This document shows, piece after piece, positions 8,302 to 18,355 of a DNA stretch of 55,578 bases. Under the pieces are notes generated by a model. The model searched no databases. It was not told the DNA's origin and worked only from the letters and a program-made list of their open reading frames with translations. Position numbers and translations under genes: made by a program. Position 1 is the first letter of the stretch, and every line of letters begins with the position of its first letter. The stretch lies in NCBI GenBank assembly GCA_027717875.1, contig JALLOL010000001.1, forward strand, positions 1-55,578, given 5' to 3'. The DNA comes from Acidobacteria bacterium AH-259-L09. Its GTDB lineage: Bacteria; Acidobacteriota; UBA6911; RPQK01.

Positions 8302-9255
8302 ATGGAGTGGGTTAAGTGTGACCTTTGTGGTTCAAGCGATGTCGCTGTGGTTGAAAGAATGCGGTCAGACGGTACAGATGGATGGACAGACGGCTTAGAA
8401 CTGGTGAATGTAATCTGTAAAAACTGCACGTTAGTCTATGTTAATCCCAGAATGTCTGCACAGGAGTAAGGCCTCTACTACAGAATTCGATATAAGCGGC
8501 GCTTTGGTGACAGCCCGGCGCCCCCACCCCCCGCTATGCTGGACATCCAAAAGAGGGCCAAGTTTGTCGCGGAGTTTTGCGCTCCCTATCTTCGGGCTGG
8601 GGCGACAGTGCTGGATGTTGGGTGTTCAACCGGGGAGATGCTGGTACAGATGCGGGACGGGTTTGGGTGCCACGTCATGGGGATTGAGCCTTCTGACGGA
8701 CACCGAAAATATGCAGAAAGTGTACATGGCCTGCAAGTCTTCGGCGGAGCGCTAGATGAGTTTGAACCCGGAGACTGTAAGCCGGATTTGATCATTCTCT
8801 CTCATGTTTTGGAGCACTTTATCAGTCCACGGACAGCCCTGGCTAGAATCCGCCAGATCATAGCTGACATGGCAGTTCTGTATGTGGAGGTCCCAAACCT
8901 GTTCGTTCATAAATCATTCCGTCCTGGTCACACGTATACTTTCCATAAGGCAACCCTGGCCGCTATGCTGGCATTTACAGGCTTTGACGTCTTTAAAAGC
9001 TACGTCCATGGCTACCCGGGACAGCCGTGGATTGGTTACAGCATCTCCGTGCTAGCAAAACCTGTCCGACACAGCCGCCCAGCCTGCTATACCACGGTTA
9101 TGCGCAAGCGGCGGTTAGGAAGAATAGTTGGTGCCTCCCCTGAGCTGCTGACAAGTAGCCGCGTAGGTCTTTTGAAGCTATTACAGCGCGTTCTCGGAAA
9201 GGCACTTTACGCAAAACTTAGAGGCTATTACCGGAGACTGTGGCGGATATCCTGA
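8302..9255 (+). pseudogene. Zinc-finger class I methyltransferase, copy A, interrupted by in-frame stop
   Basis: The frame opens with 'MEWVKCDLCGSSDVA' and 'ICKNCTLVYVNPRMS' (two CxxC pairs, zinc-finger type), then has TAA at 8467-8469 (codon 56). The same frame continues to 9255 with 'VLDVGCSTGEMLVQMRDGFG' (motif I), 'PDLIILSHVLEHFISP' (motif IV) and 'VLYVEVPNLFVHKS'. Alignment by eye with copy B at 17.4 kb puts the stop where copy B has Tyr ('SEDEYAKFY'), so one base change explains it. Restart at ATG 8536 could yield a protein lacking the zinc finger. Full-length relatives methylate sugars or lipid-linked products. Translation signals at 8290-8300 (GGAGAGGAG) are intact. Confidence 0.8.
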
Positions 9256-9276
9256 ACCAAGGGAAGAAGTAGCAAT

Positions 9277-11046
9277 ATGCTTGAACCAAGTAGGAGGAAG
9301 ATTACAGGCCGAATAAAGGAGTTTCTGCATTACAGGATTGGACCCCACCGACAGCGGGCTTTGTGGACCCAGTATGGGAGAGCTACCACAGGTATAGATA
9401 TAATTCCTACCTCATCTCAAGGACTAAAAATTCTCGTATGGCTTTTCCGTGTCACCTCGTATCCCACCGCTGTGGAAGCAACCCTTGCGGCTGCTCTGCG
9501 GCTCCGGGGTCATCGTGTGACGCTGTTCGCCTGTAATCGCGTTGTGGACATTTGCGACAATCACATGCTAGGGGACGATAAGGACAGCATTTGCCACCGA
9601 TGTTGCTACGGTGCCTCCCTGCTAGCCCAAAAAGGTCATCTGCCGGCCCTGAACGGGCCCGACTTGGTCCCCTCTCAGATCATCATGAAGCTGGATCAAA
9701 TTGCTCAGGAAACGCCCGTGGAGGACATTGGCAAATACGAGTATAAGGGGATTCCCTTGGGAGGTCTCTGTATCTCTTCCGTGCTCCGCCACACCCTGAA
9801 GGGGGAGGTAGATCCCGAGAGAGATGAAAGAATTATTCGACGCTACTTTCGGTCCGCCCTAGGCATTTGTGAGACAGCTGATGCGGTGTTGGAACAGCTC
9901 GCCCCTGACAGATTACTCACTTCCCACGGCATTTATATCTCCTGGGGGATTGTCATGGAGCTGGCTAGACGGAGGAATATTCCTGTTACAGTATGGGGAA
10001 CGGGCTACCCCAGGCCCACCCTGTTGTTCGTGCACGGGGATACCTACCACCGAGCGCTAGGTGACGAGGGGTGCGAGGCCTGGGAAAACGGGGATCTAAC
10101 CGAGGACGAGGCAGATCGGTTGGATAAGTATATCAATTCGAAGTGGGAAGGCTCCTTCCAACACGACCACCGAGCCTATTACACGGACAGGGAGTTTCAG
10201 AATCCGGAGGAGATTCGCAGGGGACTGGGGCTGCGTGGCGCCAGGAAGACGATTGCATTGTTTCCCGATATTGTGTGGGATGCGGAGGGCGTGTACGGAA
10301 AGGGGGCTTTTCCGAATAGGATGGAGTGGCTCAGGCAAACCGTGGCTTGGTTTATCTCTAGGCCGGATCTCCAGCTCGTCATTCGGGCTCATCCCTCGGA
10401 AGTCCGGGCCCCCAAGGAAACTCGTCAAAAAGTACTGGATGAACTGGAGGCTTGTTTTCCCAGACTGCCAACTCATATTAGGGTCATTCCTCCAGATGAC
10501 CCACTGAGCAGTTACGAGGTGGCTAACATCATCGATGTGGCCTTAATGCACAGTACCAAATTTGGCCTGGAGTTAGCCCTTCGCGGTGTTCCTGTGGTTG
10601 TCTGCGGCAAGGCACCCTATCGCAATAAAGGGTTCACGCATGACGTGGTCACGAGAGAGCAATATTTCGACCTGTTAGAGAGATTACAGGACCTTCTTCC
10701 AATGACTGAGCAGGAACTCCAAAGGGCTAGACGATACGCCTACTACTTCTATTTTCGCCGACACCAGACCCTGGACCTTGTGCAGGCTACAACCATTCTA
10801 GAATCCGCCCATCAAGCCTTGGATCTAACGGTCGGTTCCAGTCCCGCCGAGGATATGTTTGCCTTTTTTCCTCTGGCCAAGTTGAAATTCCTCTGGAGTC
10901 GTTACGCGCTAAGTGGTACTCGCTTCAACTTTCGGTCTATCGACGAGTTAAAGCCTGGCAAACACTCAGTGCTGGACTTTTTGTGTGACCGTATCGTTCA
11001 CGGAGGTGACTTCGTACTGCCGACCCACATAGATAAAGATCTTTGA
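9277..11046 (+). CDS. Capsule-polysaccharide-type (GT-B) glycosyltransferase
   Basis: 589 residues without signal peptide or clear membrane segments. The N-terminal half has 'ILVWLFRVTSYPTAVEATL', a Rossmann start resembling UDP-glycosyltransferases, and 'RLLTSHGIYISWGIVMELAR'. The C-terminal half has 'LQLVIRAHPSEVRAP', 'DVALMHSTKFGLELALRGVP' and 'VVVCGKAPYRNKGFTHDV', the pattern of Capsule_synth/KpsS-like GT-B enzymes where the invariant 'HP' and 'ST..E' contact the donor. It likely adds a sugar to the repeat unit or cap at the cytoplasmic face. Placed just before the flippase gene. Donor unknown. Confidence 0.7.
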   Translation: MLEPSRRKITGRIKEFLHYRIGPHRQRALWTQYGRATTGIDIIPTSSQGLKILVWLFRVTSYPTAVEATLAAALRLRGHRVTLFACNRVVDICDNHMLGDDKDSICHRCCYGASLLAQKGHLPALNGPDLVPSQIIMKLDQIAQETPVEDIGKYEYKGIPLGGLCISSVLRHTLKGEVDPERDERIIRRYFRSALGICETADAVLEQLAPDRLLTSHGIYISWGIVMELARRRNIPVTVWGTGYPRPTLLFVHGDTYHRALGDEGCEAWENGDLTEDEADRLDKYINSKWEGSFQHDHRAYYTDREFQNPEEIRRGLGLRGARKTIALFPDIVWDAEGVYGKGAFPNRMEWLRQTVAWFISRPDLQLVIRAHPSEVRAPKETRQKVLDELEACFPRLPTHIRVIPPDDPLSSYEVANIIDVALMHSTKFGLELALRGVPVVVCGKAPYRNKGFTHDVVTREQYFDLLERLQDLLPMTEQELQRARRYAYYFYFRRHQTLDLVQATTILESAHQALDLTVGSSPAEDMFAFFPLAKLKFLWSRYALSGTRFNFRSIDELKPGKHSVLDFLCDRIVHGGDFVLPTHIDKDL

Positions 11047-11123
11047 TGGCTAAGCGTGCTTAATATGCGAGCTCCAAGCGCTGGCCAATTCATGCGGGAG
11101 TTACTATCAGACGGCAACAGACA

Positions 11124-12599
11124 TTGCCTCCTAGGAGAGCGCTATTTGATGCAGCACTATATACATTTGCTAACTCCTGGGCGGCGGGGCTGGCGCTGAT
11201 TGCCAGCATCGCAGCGCGGACCTTGGTAGTGCCGGCAGCCTTCGGTGCTTCCGCTTATGTACGAAGCATTTGCACCTACTTAGGCAGTTACAACGGGGTT
11301 TACCGAAATGCTATAGATCGGGAGGTGCCGTCCTATCGAGCCCAGGGGAAGTCGGAAAGTGTGGACTCCGTTCTTGAAGTTTCTTACACACTGCTTTTCT
11401 TATCAGTGCTGCTGGAGTCTGCTGTCCTGGGCGGGATTGCGCTTGTTGTACAGGACCTCTTTCTTCGCCTGGCCTTTTTCACGATGGCCGTTGTCAATTT
11501 CTTTGACTCCTTGGCAATTGCCGATAAGATTACGCTTAAAGCTACCGTACGTTTTCGTGCCTTGGCGGCGGTACAACTAATTGGCAGTGTCCCACAGGCG
11601 ACGGTCCTAATCATTTTCTCGTGGCTTTGGGGGTTTTACGGATACTTTTTGGCATTGGCCGCAGCTGCTGCGATCCGGTTAGCGATCTCTCGTTTCTTCT
11701 TGAAGCAGGGATGGCGGGCTTATTTATTCGGTGCGCTCGAGTGGAGTATTGTCCGGGATGTACTCAGTGTGGGAACAGGCATTGCCTTGTTGACCTTAAC
11801 ACGACAACTGGCGTTGACCCTGGATCGCTTCTTTGTCGTGGGTTTTCTTAGCCTGACGGACCTCGGCTATTACTCTTTGGGCAGTTCGATGGTGTCTACT
11901 CTCTTCCTTCTCCCAAACTCGATCTCGGGCGCCTTTTTCCCCCGCATGATGGGGCTTTTCAGCACCGGCCAACTGAATCAGGTGCGAAACACTGCATGGA
12001 ATCTCCAAGCCACGATCGTGCTGACAATGGCAGTGGCCTTCGGCGGATTGGCACTGGTAATAAGCCCAATGGTGGAGTTTGTACTGCCCGATTATCTCCC
12101 TGCTGTTCCAGTGTTCGAGATCATGATCATCGGTGGTTATCTCTTTGGGGCCCAGGCCGTGGCTTTGCAGTTGCACATGGGAATGCGGCAGCTGCGAATT
12201 GCCATACTGATTGGTCTTACAGGCGCTGGGATAGCTGCTTTTCTAAACTTCATGCTGGTCGGATTTGGGCTGATCGGCGTCGCTACAGCCAGTTCCATCG
12301 CCCTGGGTATCTTTGCCCTACTTTTGAACTTGTCTGGAGAACGGATCTTGCAAACCCACGGGCTTGTCCTCTGGCTACTCACAGGACTGTTGCTGCTAGG
12401 TGGACTTTACAGTGTCCTCCATGTGGTGGGAAGAAACGCTGGGATCCTGTACCTAGTTGCTCTTGCAGGTGGAAGTACCTCGTATTTGACCCGGCTGCAT
12501 CAAATCCGGTGGCGCCAGCTGCCGGCAATGGTGTCGAGCTACCTGTCAAGAGGTGTTAAAGGAGAAGTGATACCTAGTGTCACCGAGGGTGGTCGTTAA
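11124..12599 (+). CDS. Wzx-like oligosaccharide flippase
   Basis: 491 residues, TTG start (CTCCTAGGAGA-like sequence overlaps the start region). I count about 12-14 hydrophobic segments, including 'LALIASIAARTLVVPAAFG', 'LSVGTGIALLTL' and 'AGIAAFLNFMLVGFGLIGVA'. The segment order and the conserved mid-protein 'LDRFFVVGFLSLTDLGYYSL' are typical of the polysaccharide biosynthesis/MATE-like family (PST, Wzx). It would move undecaprenyl-linked repeat units across the inner membrane. The polymerase-like gene follows after 33 nt, the usual Wzx-Wzy neighbourhood. Confidence 0.82.
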   Translation: MPPRRALFDAALYTFANSWAAGLALIASIAARTLVVPAAFGASAYVRSICTYLGSYNGVYRNAIDREVPSYRAQGKSESVDSVLEVSYTLLFLSVLLESAVLGGIALVVQDLFLRLAFFTMAVVNFFDSLAIADKITLKATVRFRALAAVQLIGSVPQATVLIIFSWLWGFYGYFLALAAAAAIRLAISRFFLKQGWRAYLFGALEWSIVRDVLSVGTGIALLTLTRQLALTLDRFFVVGFLSLTDLGYYSLGSSMVSTLFLLPNSISGAFFPRMMGLFSTGQLNQVRNTAWNLQATIVLTMAVAFGGLALVISPMVEFVLPDYLPAVPVFEIMIIGGYLFGAQAVALQLHMGMRQLRIAILIGLTGAGIAAFLNFMLVGFGLIGVATASSIALGIFALLLNLSGERILQTHGLVLWLLTGLLLLGGLYSVLHVVGRNAGILYLVALAGGSTSYLTRLHQIRWRQLPAMVSSYLSRGVKGEVIPSVTEGGR

Positions 12600-12632
12600 C
12601 AACAACCTTCTGTTTGTACACCAGTATAGGAT

Positions 12633-14120
12633 ATGAGGCTATCGCACTGGATCATGGGGACGCTCGTTGGTTGTGCGGCTGTATTTGTCGCAAAGGCGAT
12701 CTGGGATTTTGATGCTGCCCTCGGGTTCCGGACATCATTTATCGCGGCAGGGTATTGCTTGCTCTGTGTTCTTTTGCTCGCGAAGAGTAGCGGCGTCTCG
12801 AGGATAGTGATGCTCGTGGCGTTCCTGGGCATTATCCCAGCTTTTGTGCTCCGCTTACTCGTGCTCAGCTTCGACGACAGCATGTTCCAGTTTAGTCACT
12901 TGGTGACCCTCTCAAGGGAGACAGTTGAGCGAGTACTTTGGTTTATGGCTGGGGGCACGTTTGCCTTTTGGGTTGGTTTGAGATTGACCGCTCAGAGAAC
13001 CTGCCGATCAACGGATGGAAGCAGGGCCACAAACCAGCTCCACTCGGTGATGCACTACCGACACCTCTTGTTAGCGATCGGTCTCGTGGTCGTCAGCATT
13101 CCCCTGTTCATCTACGCCCGACTTGGTGACCAGTGGACCTTTAGTGAGCAGGCGTTTCTCATGCGGTTTCTACCCGTGGAAGGGATGGTCTTCGTCCTAA
13201 TGTATCTGGCGGTTCGATACTGGAAGGGCCTGAGCCTGGGGGAGAAAGCCGCCTTGATCATGTTTTTTGTCCTTAACTTCTTTGCCGAGTTCTCCCTTGG
13301 CCAGCGGGGTGCTCTTTTTCGTCCCGCCATTTTGTGGCTGATCGTGATGATTCTTGTAAAGTGGGATCCCAGGATTCCTATTAGATGGGTGATGGGAGTC
13401 GCGCTCATTATTCCATTTGTGCTACCCGCGTTCTTGGAACTAGTCGTCATTGCGCGTGACACCTATTACAAGGGCGGAACTCTGTCGAGTTCTGTGGAGC
13501 AAATAATGGATGAGGGTGTGCTTAGTATTAGTTTTAAGGATACGGCACTTATGTTCAGCAACCGATTGAACGGGTTCGATGCTTCAGTGGCGGTGATGAA
13601 CTATCACCCTATGGGGCTTGAGGCCTATTCAACCCCTGTTGCGCTGCTCAAGTCCACTATGGGTTACCTAGTCCCTGACAACGTCTGGTCCTCAGACGTT
13701 CCGTCATTGGGCAGACAATTTGCCATCTTCTACCAGGGTATAGTCGGGAGGCACTCAGGGGCGTATTCAGGGTTTGGCGTTTTTTACCATTACTTTGGCC
13801 CTCTTGGCGTGTTTGCCCTGGGAGGGCTGGGAGCGTTTATTGGGGCGGTCTTAGTGAGGCTACTCAGGGGTGGTGTACTGTCAGGTCCACTGTCAGGGTT
13901 TCTTCTTCATAACTTTGTTTGGATGGTGTTCACCAGTGGTAACCTTGACAATTATATCGCTACATATTTGTCCAATGCATTGCTGGTCGGTCTCATTCTC
14001 TGGACAATCATCGTCCTTCATCAGGGTGCAAGACCGGTGAAGGAAAATGTTAAACCCGAGAGATGTCGGAGACCACGCGTTTCCGCAGAAGGTCGGGAGG
14101 TTCGCCCCAATATTTCCTAG
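12633..14120 (+). CDS. Wzy-like oligosaccharide repeat-unit polymerase
   Basis: 495 residues with about 11-12 predicted membrane segments and a long extracytoplasmic loop around residues 270-360 containing 'RLNGFDASVAVMNYHP' and 'YSGFGVFYHYFGPLGVF'. A hydrophobic protein with no conserved catalytic motif next to Wzx is the usual appearance of O-antigen/capsule polymerases, and 'GVFYHYFGPLG' recalls the C-terminal loop of the oligosaccharide repeat unit polymerase family. It would join flipped repeat units at the periplasmic face. Function is assigned by topology and context rather than by strong sequence identity. Confidence 0.72.
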   Translation: MRLSHWIMGTLVGCAAVFVAKAIWDFDAALGFRTSFIAAGYCLLCVLLLAKSSGVSRIVMLVAFLGIIPAFVLRLLVLSFDDSMFQFSHLVTLSRETVERVLWFMAGGTFAFWVGLRLTAQRTCRSTDGSRATNQLHSVMHYRHLLLAIGLVVVSIPLFIYARLGDQWTFSEQAFLMRFLPVEGMVFVLMYLAVRYWKGLSLGEKAALIMFFVLNFFAEFSLGQRGALFRPAILWLIVMILVKWDPRIPIRWVMGVALIIPFVLPAFLELVVIARDTYYKGGTLSSSVEQIMDEGVLSISFKDTALMFSNRLNGFDASVAVMNYHPMGLEAYSTPVALLKSTMGYLVPDNVWSSDVPSLGRQFAIFYQGIVGRHSGAYSGFGVFYHYFGPLGVFALGGLGAFIGAVLVRLLRGGVLSGPLSGFLLHNFVWMVFTSGNLDNYIATYLSNALLVGLILWTIIVLHQGARPVKENVKPERCRRPRVSAEGREVRPNIS

Positions 14121-14175
14121 TAGGCGCAGCTTACGTCTACGAAATAGTCGTGAACACTTGGTAGTGCATTAATAA

Positions 14176-14886
14176 ATGAGAGCTTGTATTCACCAGCCGG
14201 ATTTTCTGCCCTACATTGGATTTTTCCACAGGCTCTTTTATATCGATGCTTTTATTATCTTGGACACGGTGCAATTCAGAAGAAGGTTCTGGCACCATCG
14301 GAACCGCATTCGAAACCGGAAAGGCGCATTTTGGCTAACCGTCCCTGTTAAGGCCTTACCCCGTGGTGAAGCAAAAATAAATAAGGTACAGATTGATAAG
14401 TCTCAGCACTGGGTAACACGTCATCTTCGTGCCCTTGAATTCAACTATCGAAGAACTCCCTGTTTTGAAAGAATTTTTCCTCCTATCCAGTCAGTGTACA
14501 AAGCAGGACATAGTTACCTAGCCGCGTTCAACGAGCTGCTGATTCGGACGGTGGTACACCTCTTAGAGCTAGATATTCCCTTTTATCATGCTTCCAGCGT
14601 TCCCGTTTCTTCCTCATCCAATTTGCTTCTCATTGACCTGTGCAAAGCTGTTGGGGCCAATGAGTATCTGACAGGAGATGGCGCTACTGGCTACCTGGAT
14701 GTCGGTCTTTTTCGGCAATCCGGCATCCGAGTTTTTCAGCAAAATTTTCTCCATCCCCTCTACACGCAACAACATGGTGACTTTATTGGTCACCTCTCAA
14801 TTGTGGACTTGCTTTTCAACATGGATCGGGAAGGAGCCGCTCAGACGGTAGCACAAAGTGGTATCCCAACAGAACTCTTGCCTTAG
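14176..14886 (+). CDS. WbqC family protein
   Basis: 236 residues. The start 'MRACIHQPDFLPYIGFFHRL' with 'ADxFIILDTVQF'-like spacing (here 'IDAFIILDTVQFRRR'), followed by 'HHRNRIRN' and 'FWLTVPVK', is the hallmark of the WbqC-like family. These cytoplasmic proteins occur in O-antigen and glycan clusters, often beside aminotransferase and methyltransferase genes, and are thought to act on amino sugars, but the reaction is not established as far as I know. Intact and of typical length; followed by the deacetylase gene. Confidence 0.85.
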   Translation: MRACIHQPDFLPYIGFFHRLFYIDAFIILDTVQFRRRFWHHRNRIRNRKGAFWLTVPVKALPRGEAKINKVQIDKSQHWVTRHLRALEFNYRRTPCFERIFPPIQSVYKAGHSYLAAFNELLIRTVVHLLELDIPFYHASSVPVSSSSNLLLIDLCKAVGANEYLTGDGATGYLDVGLFRQSGIRVFQQNFLHPLYTQQHGDFIGHLSIVDLLFNMDREGAAQTVAQSGIPTELLP

Positions 14887-15012
14887 AGATTGCGCAGGCC
14901 CACAGGACTTGCCACGGAGATATTTGTGAATTACTGGGAATCGCGGAAAAGGGATTTTCGCATAACTCGGAGAGAGATTACAACTTTCCTGGACTGAGTC
15001 GAGGGGAGGTGA

Positions 15013-15690
15013 GTGAAAGGGATACTGGGATTTGAACGAATTTTATGTATCTCAGCGCATCTGGACGACGCAGAGTTTGGTTGTGGGGGGATGATTGCTC
15101 GATTCCGAGAATACACTGAATTCTACATTTTGGCACTTAGCCAAACTCGCCGTTCTTTTTCTGGCAAGCTTCAAGAACAACGGGATCTCAATGAGGCTTA
15201 TGCGGCGCTGAGACATCTTGGACTCCCGTCCGAGCGTTTAATTCTTCCGGACATCGAGATACCAGGCCAACTCTTCCCCGAGTATCGGCAGCGCATACTG
15301 GAAACCCTGTATGAAGTAAAAGAGCAGGTGGGTCCAGACGCCGTGTTCGCTCCTTCTATTAACGATATTCACCAAGATCACCAAAGCGTTCAATGCGCCG
15401 CTCTAAAAGCATTTAAGCGGAAGAGTGTTTTTGGGTACGAGATCCTAAATAGTGCTCATGGTTTTATACCTACGTTCTTTGTTGCTTTGGATATTTCTCA
15501 TTTGCGAGCGAAAACAAGCGCCATAGGGGAGTATCGATCTCAGATGGACCCCACCATCACGACAGCGGATTATTTTTCCGAAGACAGGATCGTAAGTCTT
15601 GCAAGCGCAAGAGGCGCAAGAGCTGGTTGGCAATACGCTGAAGCGTTTGAGGTGTATAGCTTATTCTCAGAGTCTAGCTTACAGTCCTGA
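15013..15690 (+). CDS. PIG-L/LmbE family deacetylase
   Basis: 225 residues, GTG start after GAGGGGAGG. 'ISAHLDDAEFGCGG' near the N-terminus is the zinc-binding AHxDD motif (H/D ligands), and 'INDIHQDHQSV' supplies the second His pair (HxDH type). The family removes N-acetyl groups from GlcNAc-containing substrates, for example GlcNAc-PI or bacillithiol precursors. In this locus it could deacetylate an amino sugar of the repeat unit, perhaps for reacylation by the neighbouring GNAT protein. That pairing is inference from adjacency. Confidence 0.85.
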   Translation: MKGILGFERILCISAHLDDAEFGCGGMIARFREYTEFYILALSQTRRSFSGKLQEQRDLNEAYAALRHLGLPSERLILPDIEIPGQLFPEYRQRILETLYEVKEQVGPDAVFAPSINDIHQDHQSVQCAALKAFKRKSVFGYEILNSAHGFIPTFFVALDISHLRAKTSAIGEYRSQMDPTITTADYFSEDRIVSLASARGARAGWQYAEAFEVYSLFSESSLQS

Positions 15691-15747
15691 TTCGAACGAG
15701 AAGCTGTATTAGGTGTCAGTGAAAAACAGCTTCAAAGGTCACTTCTG

Positions 15748-16302
15748 ATGTTCCAGTGCGTGCTTGATGATGGAGCAGAACTGCGACTCCTCTCAGAAGA
15801 GCATGCGGAGACACTGCTTGCCTTGATTAAGGAGAACCACGCCTATTTAAGAGAGTGGTTGCCTTGGGTTGATGGTGTAACAGCGGTGGACGACGTGAGA
15901 ACTTTCATCCGGAATGCTTTACAGCAATTTGCGGACGGCCGTGGATTCCATGCCGGCATTTGGTTTAAGAATGAATTAGTGGGTGTAATTGGTTTTCACG
16001 ACATTAATTGGACGCACAAAGCGACTAGCATTGGATATTGGCTTGTGGAAGACTTCCAGGGTCGTGGCCTCATGACCAAAGCATGTCGTGCCTTGGTGGA
16101 GCACGCTCTGACCGATTTGGGCGTCTACCGGGTAGAGATTCGCTGCGCCACCGCGAACAAGAAGAGCCGTGCTATTCCAGAGCGTCTGGGATTTACGCTT
16201 GAAGGAGTAGCGCGCCAGTCGGAATGGCTATCTGACCATTTCGTCGATCAAGCAATTTACGGACTGCTGGCGCAGGAGTGGGCAGCGACTGACAAGAAAT
16301 AG
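15748..16302 (+). CDS. RimL/YdaF-type GNAT N-acetyltransferase
   Basis: 184 residues. 'AELRLLSEEHAETLLALI', 'REWLPWVDG', the acetyl-CoA loop region 'IGYWLVEDFQGRGLMTKACR' (motif A, Q/RxGxG-like) and 'IRCATANKKSRAIPERLGF' are typical of RimL-like acyltransferases ('SRAIPERLGF' is the family signature). In polysaccharide loci such enzymes can acylate an amino sugar; otherwise they modify ribosomal proteins or antibiotics. The deacetylase directly upstream suggests an N-acyl exchange on a sugar, not proven. Confidence 0.85.
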   Translation: MFQCVLDDGAELRLLSEEHAETLLALIKENHAYLREWLPWVDGVTAVDDVRTFIRNALQQFADGRGFHAGIWFKNELVGVIGFHDINWTHKATSIGYWLVEDFQGRGLMTKACRALVEHALTDLGVYRVEIRCATANKKSRAIPERLGFTLEGVARQSEWLSDHFVDQAIYGLLAQEWAATDKK

Positions 16303-16324
16303 AACATTTACAGAGAAGGGAGCC

Positions 16325-17197
16325 TTGGCTGATTTCCGAAAGTTAGAAGACTATCGTTTTCGTGATGGCATATATTTTCCCCGGCAGGAAACAGTTCTTT
16401 CTCGGTATAAGCTTGCATGGGACGACAACGTATCTAAAGATCACATCGAGGCTGCCATAGGACAGTATGAAGGAAAAAGAGAGGATTATGCAACTTTGAC
16501 CTCCCAGGTGAAGATTTTTAAGGATTTCCCTACAGATAGACACTTCGATTCAATCCTTGAAATCGGCTGTGGCTATGGGAGAATTCCTTTATACCTCTCA
16601 AAGGAAAAGAACCTCAGCTGTAATCGGTATTATGGGGTTGATCTATCTGAAAAAATGCTCAGACACCTGCTGGGGTACAACGAGCAATACAATTTCTTAC
16701 CATCAGCAGAGATCGTCTTAATCTGCCAATCGGCGGGAATTTTGCCTTTGGAGGATGATTCGATCGACTGCGTCGTTTCCTCCGCTGTTTTCTGTCACAT
16801 GGCGAAAGAATCCGTTAAGAAGGCCCTCGCTGAGATAAGCCGTATCATAAAACCTGGAGGGGTGTTCATCTTTGAGGATAGTTTCCCAAATCGGAATTGT
16901 TTTGCCAATATGCCGACATACATTAGGACGCAAATTCCAATAAAACTTGTCCTGTATCACAAGAAGTATTATTCCAAGGATGAAATAAAGGACCTTTTCA
17001 GTAATTGCAAAATAAGGACCAAGTGTCCGAATTATGTTATAGAGCCGACTGGCTATAAAGCTCTGCCAAAGCATATTGGTAAGCTACCTGTTCCTTTTGC
17101 AAAGACGATTAACCGAACAGTGCGTTCGTTCCACGCTCCCAAATGGGTACAGAGTATTTTGACGTCCGCCTATCGCGTTTATACAGATGGCTTTTAA
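16325..17197 (+). CDS. Class I SAM-dependent methyltransferase
   Basis: 290 residues with TTG start (AGGGAGCC upstream). Motif I 'ILEIGCGYGRIPLYLS' near residues 77-92, acidic loop 'YYGVDLSEKML', 'LPLEDDSIDCVVSSAVFCHM' and 'RIIKPGGVFIFED' give a complete Rossmann methyltransferase order. The lysine-rich C-terminal half ('YHKKYYSKDEIKDLF') is probably substrate-specific. Codon use is more AT-rich than neighbouring genes, which may hint at separate acquisition. Likely O- or N-methylates a sugar of the repeat unit. Confidence 0.82.
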   Translation: MADFRKLEDYRFRDGIYFPRQETVLSRYKLAWDDNVSKDHIEAAIGQYEGKREDYATLTSQVKIFKDFPTDRHFDSILEIGCGYGRIPLYLSKEKNLSCNRYYGVDLSEKMLRHLLGYNEQYNFLPSAEIVLICQSAGILPLEDDSIDCVVSSAVFCHMAKESVKKALAEISRIIKPGGVFIFEDSFPNRNCFANMPTYIRTQIPIKLVLYHKKYYSKDEIKDLFSNCKIRTKCPNYVIEPTGYKALPKHIGKLPVPFAKTINRTVRSFHAPKWVQSILTSAYRVYTDGF

Positions 17198-17414
17198 TCT
17201 TCACTTTGAAGGGGACGATATTCCTGTAGGCGAAGGGGCATAGTCAGATGTCATGACGGGTGGACGGCTGGCTTGCCAGTGGTCAACGTACTGTTAACTT
17301 GACTGTCTGGCGAAGTGCTCTCAATCTTGTGCAAGAGAAGGTTCGAGTACAACAAATATTGTTCTCCTGTGAGAAATGGAATTTAAATGAAGGTACAACC
17401 GAGGAACAAGACAC

Positions 17415-18355
17415 ATGGAGTGGGTCAAGTGTGATCTTTGCGGCCGGGATGACGCGGCGCTCTTTGAGTGCGTCTGGACCCATGATCTCGAATTGAATGA
17501 GGTGATATGCAAGCGCTGCACTTTAGTTTATCTCAACCCCAGAATGAGCGAGGATGAGTATGCCAAATTTTACAGACATCAATATCGCAAACTTTATCAA
17601 GGTAGTGAAACACCTACACCCCTATCGATTAGGACTGCGGCGAAGAGGGCGAAGCACGTAGTCGAATTCTGCTCCAAGCATATTCAACCTCAAATAGTTT
17701 TAGACGTTGGTTGTGGAAGCGGAGAGCTACTAGCGCAGATGCGGGACCGCTTTGGATCCTACGTCATGGGTATCGAACTTTCTGAAGGATACAGGGTCTA
17801 TGCAGAAAGGGAGCATAACTTGGAACTGTTTGATGGGAGACTGGAAGACTTTGATAGCGAAGCGCTACGTGAGAACCCAGACCTGATTATTCTGTGCCAC
17901 GTGCTAGACTAAGGTCCCCCCGGCGTGCCCTTCAATTTCTCCGTCAGCTGATCCCGGCAACCGGAGTCATGTACGTAGAAGTACCGAACCTCTTTGTACA
18001 CAAGTGTTTCAGCATCGCTCACGCGTACAGCTTCTACACTGGGACTTTGAGGGTCATGCTGGAATCTACAGGTTTTCGCGTGATTGAGACGGCCATCCAT
18101 GGACGACCCAGTGTGCCATGGATAGGCTACTACATCTCGATGTTGGCAAGACCGGTGTCAGACGCACCCTATGAATTGAGTGACTCTACGTTTCTTACTA
18201 TTCGAGCGGTCAAGCATAAACGCCGTCTGGGTAGGCTTATTGGTGTTTTACCTTACCTACGAGGTAGTGTTCTCAAAGTCTTGAGGCGCACTATGGGGAC
18301 GGCTAGCTACAACAGAATCAGGAGCTTTTACTGGAAGTACCTGGATGACAAGTAA
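17415..18355 (+). pseudogene. Zinc-finger class I methyltransferase, copy B, frameshifted
   Basis: Paralogue of the gene at 8.3 kb: 'MEWVKCDLCGRDDAA', 'ICKRCTLVYLNPRMS', 'VLDVGCGSGELLAQMRDRFG' and 'DLIILCHVLD' then TAA at about 17910. The C-terminal half continues in another frame ('RSPRRALQFLRQL', 'VMYVEVPNLFVHKC', 'PWIGYYISMLARP') to 18355. Re-inserting four bases (GCAC) after 'GTGCTAGA' restores 'VLEHLRSPRRAL', matching 'VLEHFISPRTAL' of copy A, so a 4-nt deletion removing the conserved Glu-His is the simplest lesion. Zinc finger and SAM-binding domain are intact, but the truncated product lacks the C-terminal domain. Confidence 0.8.
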
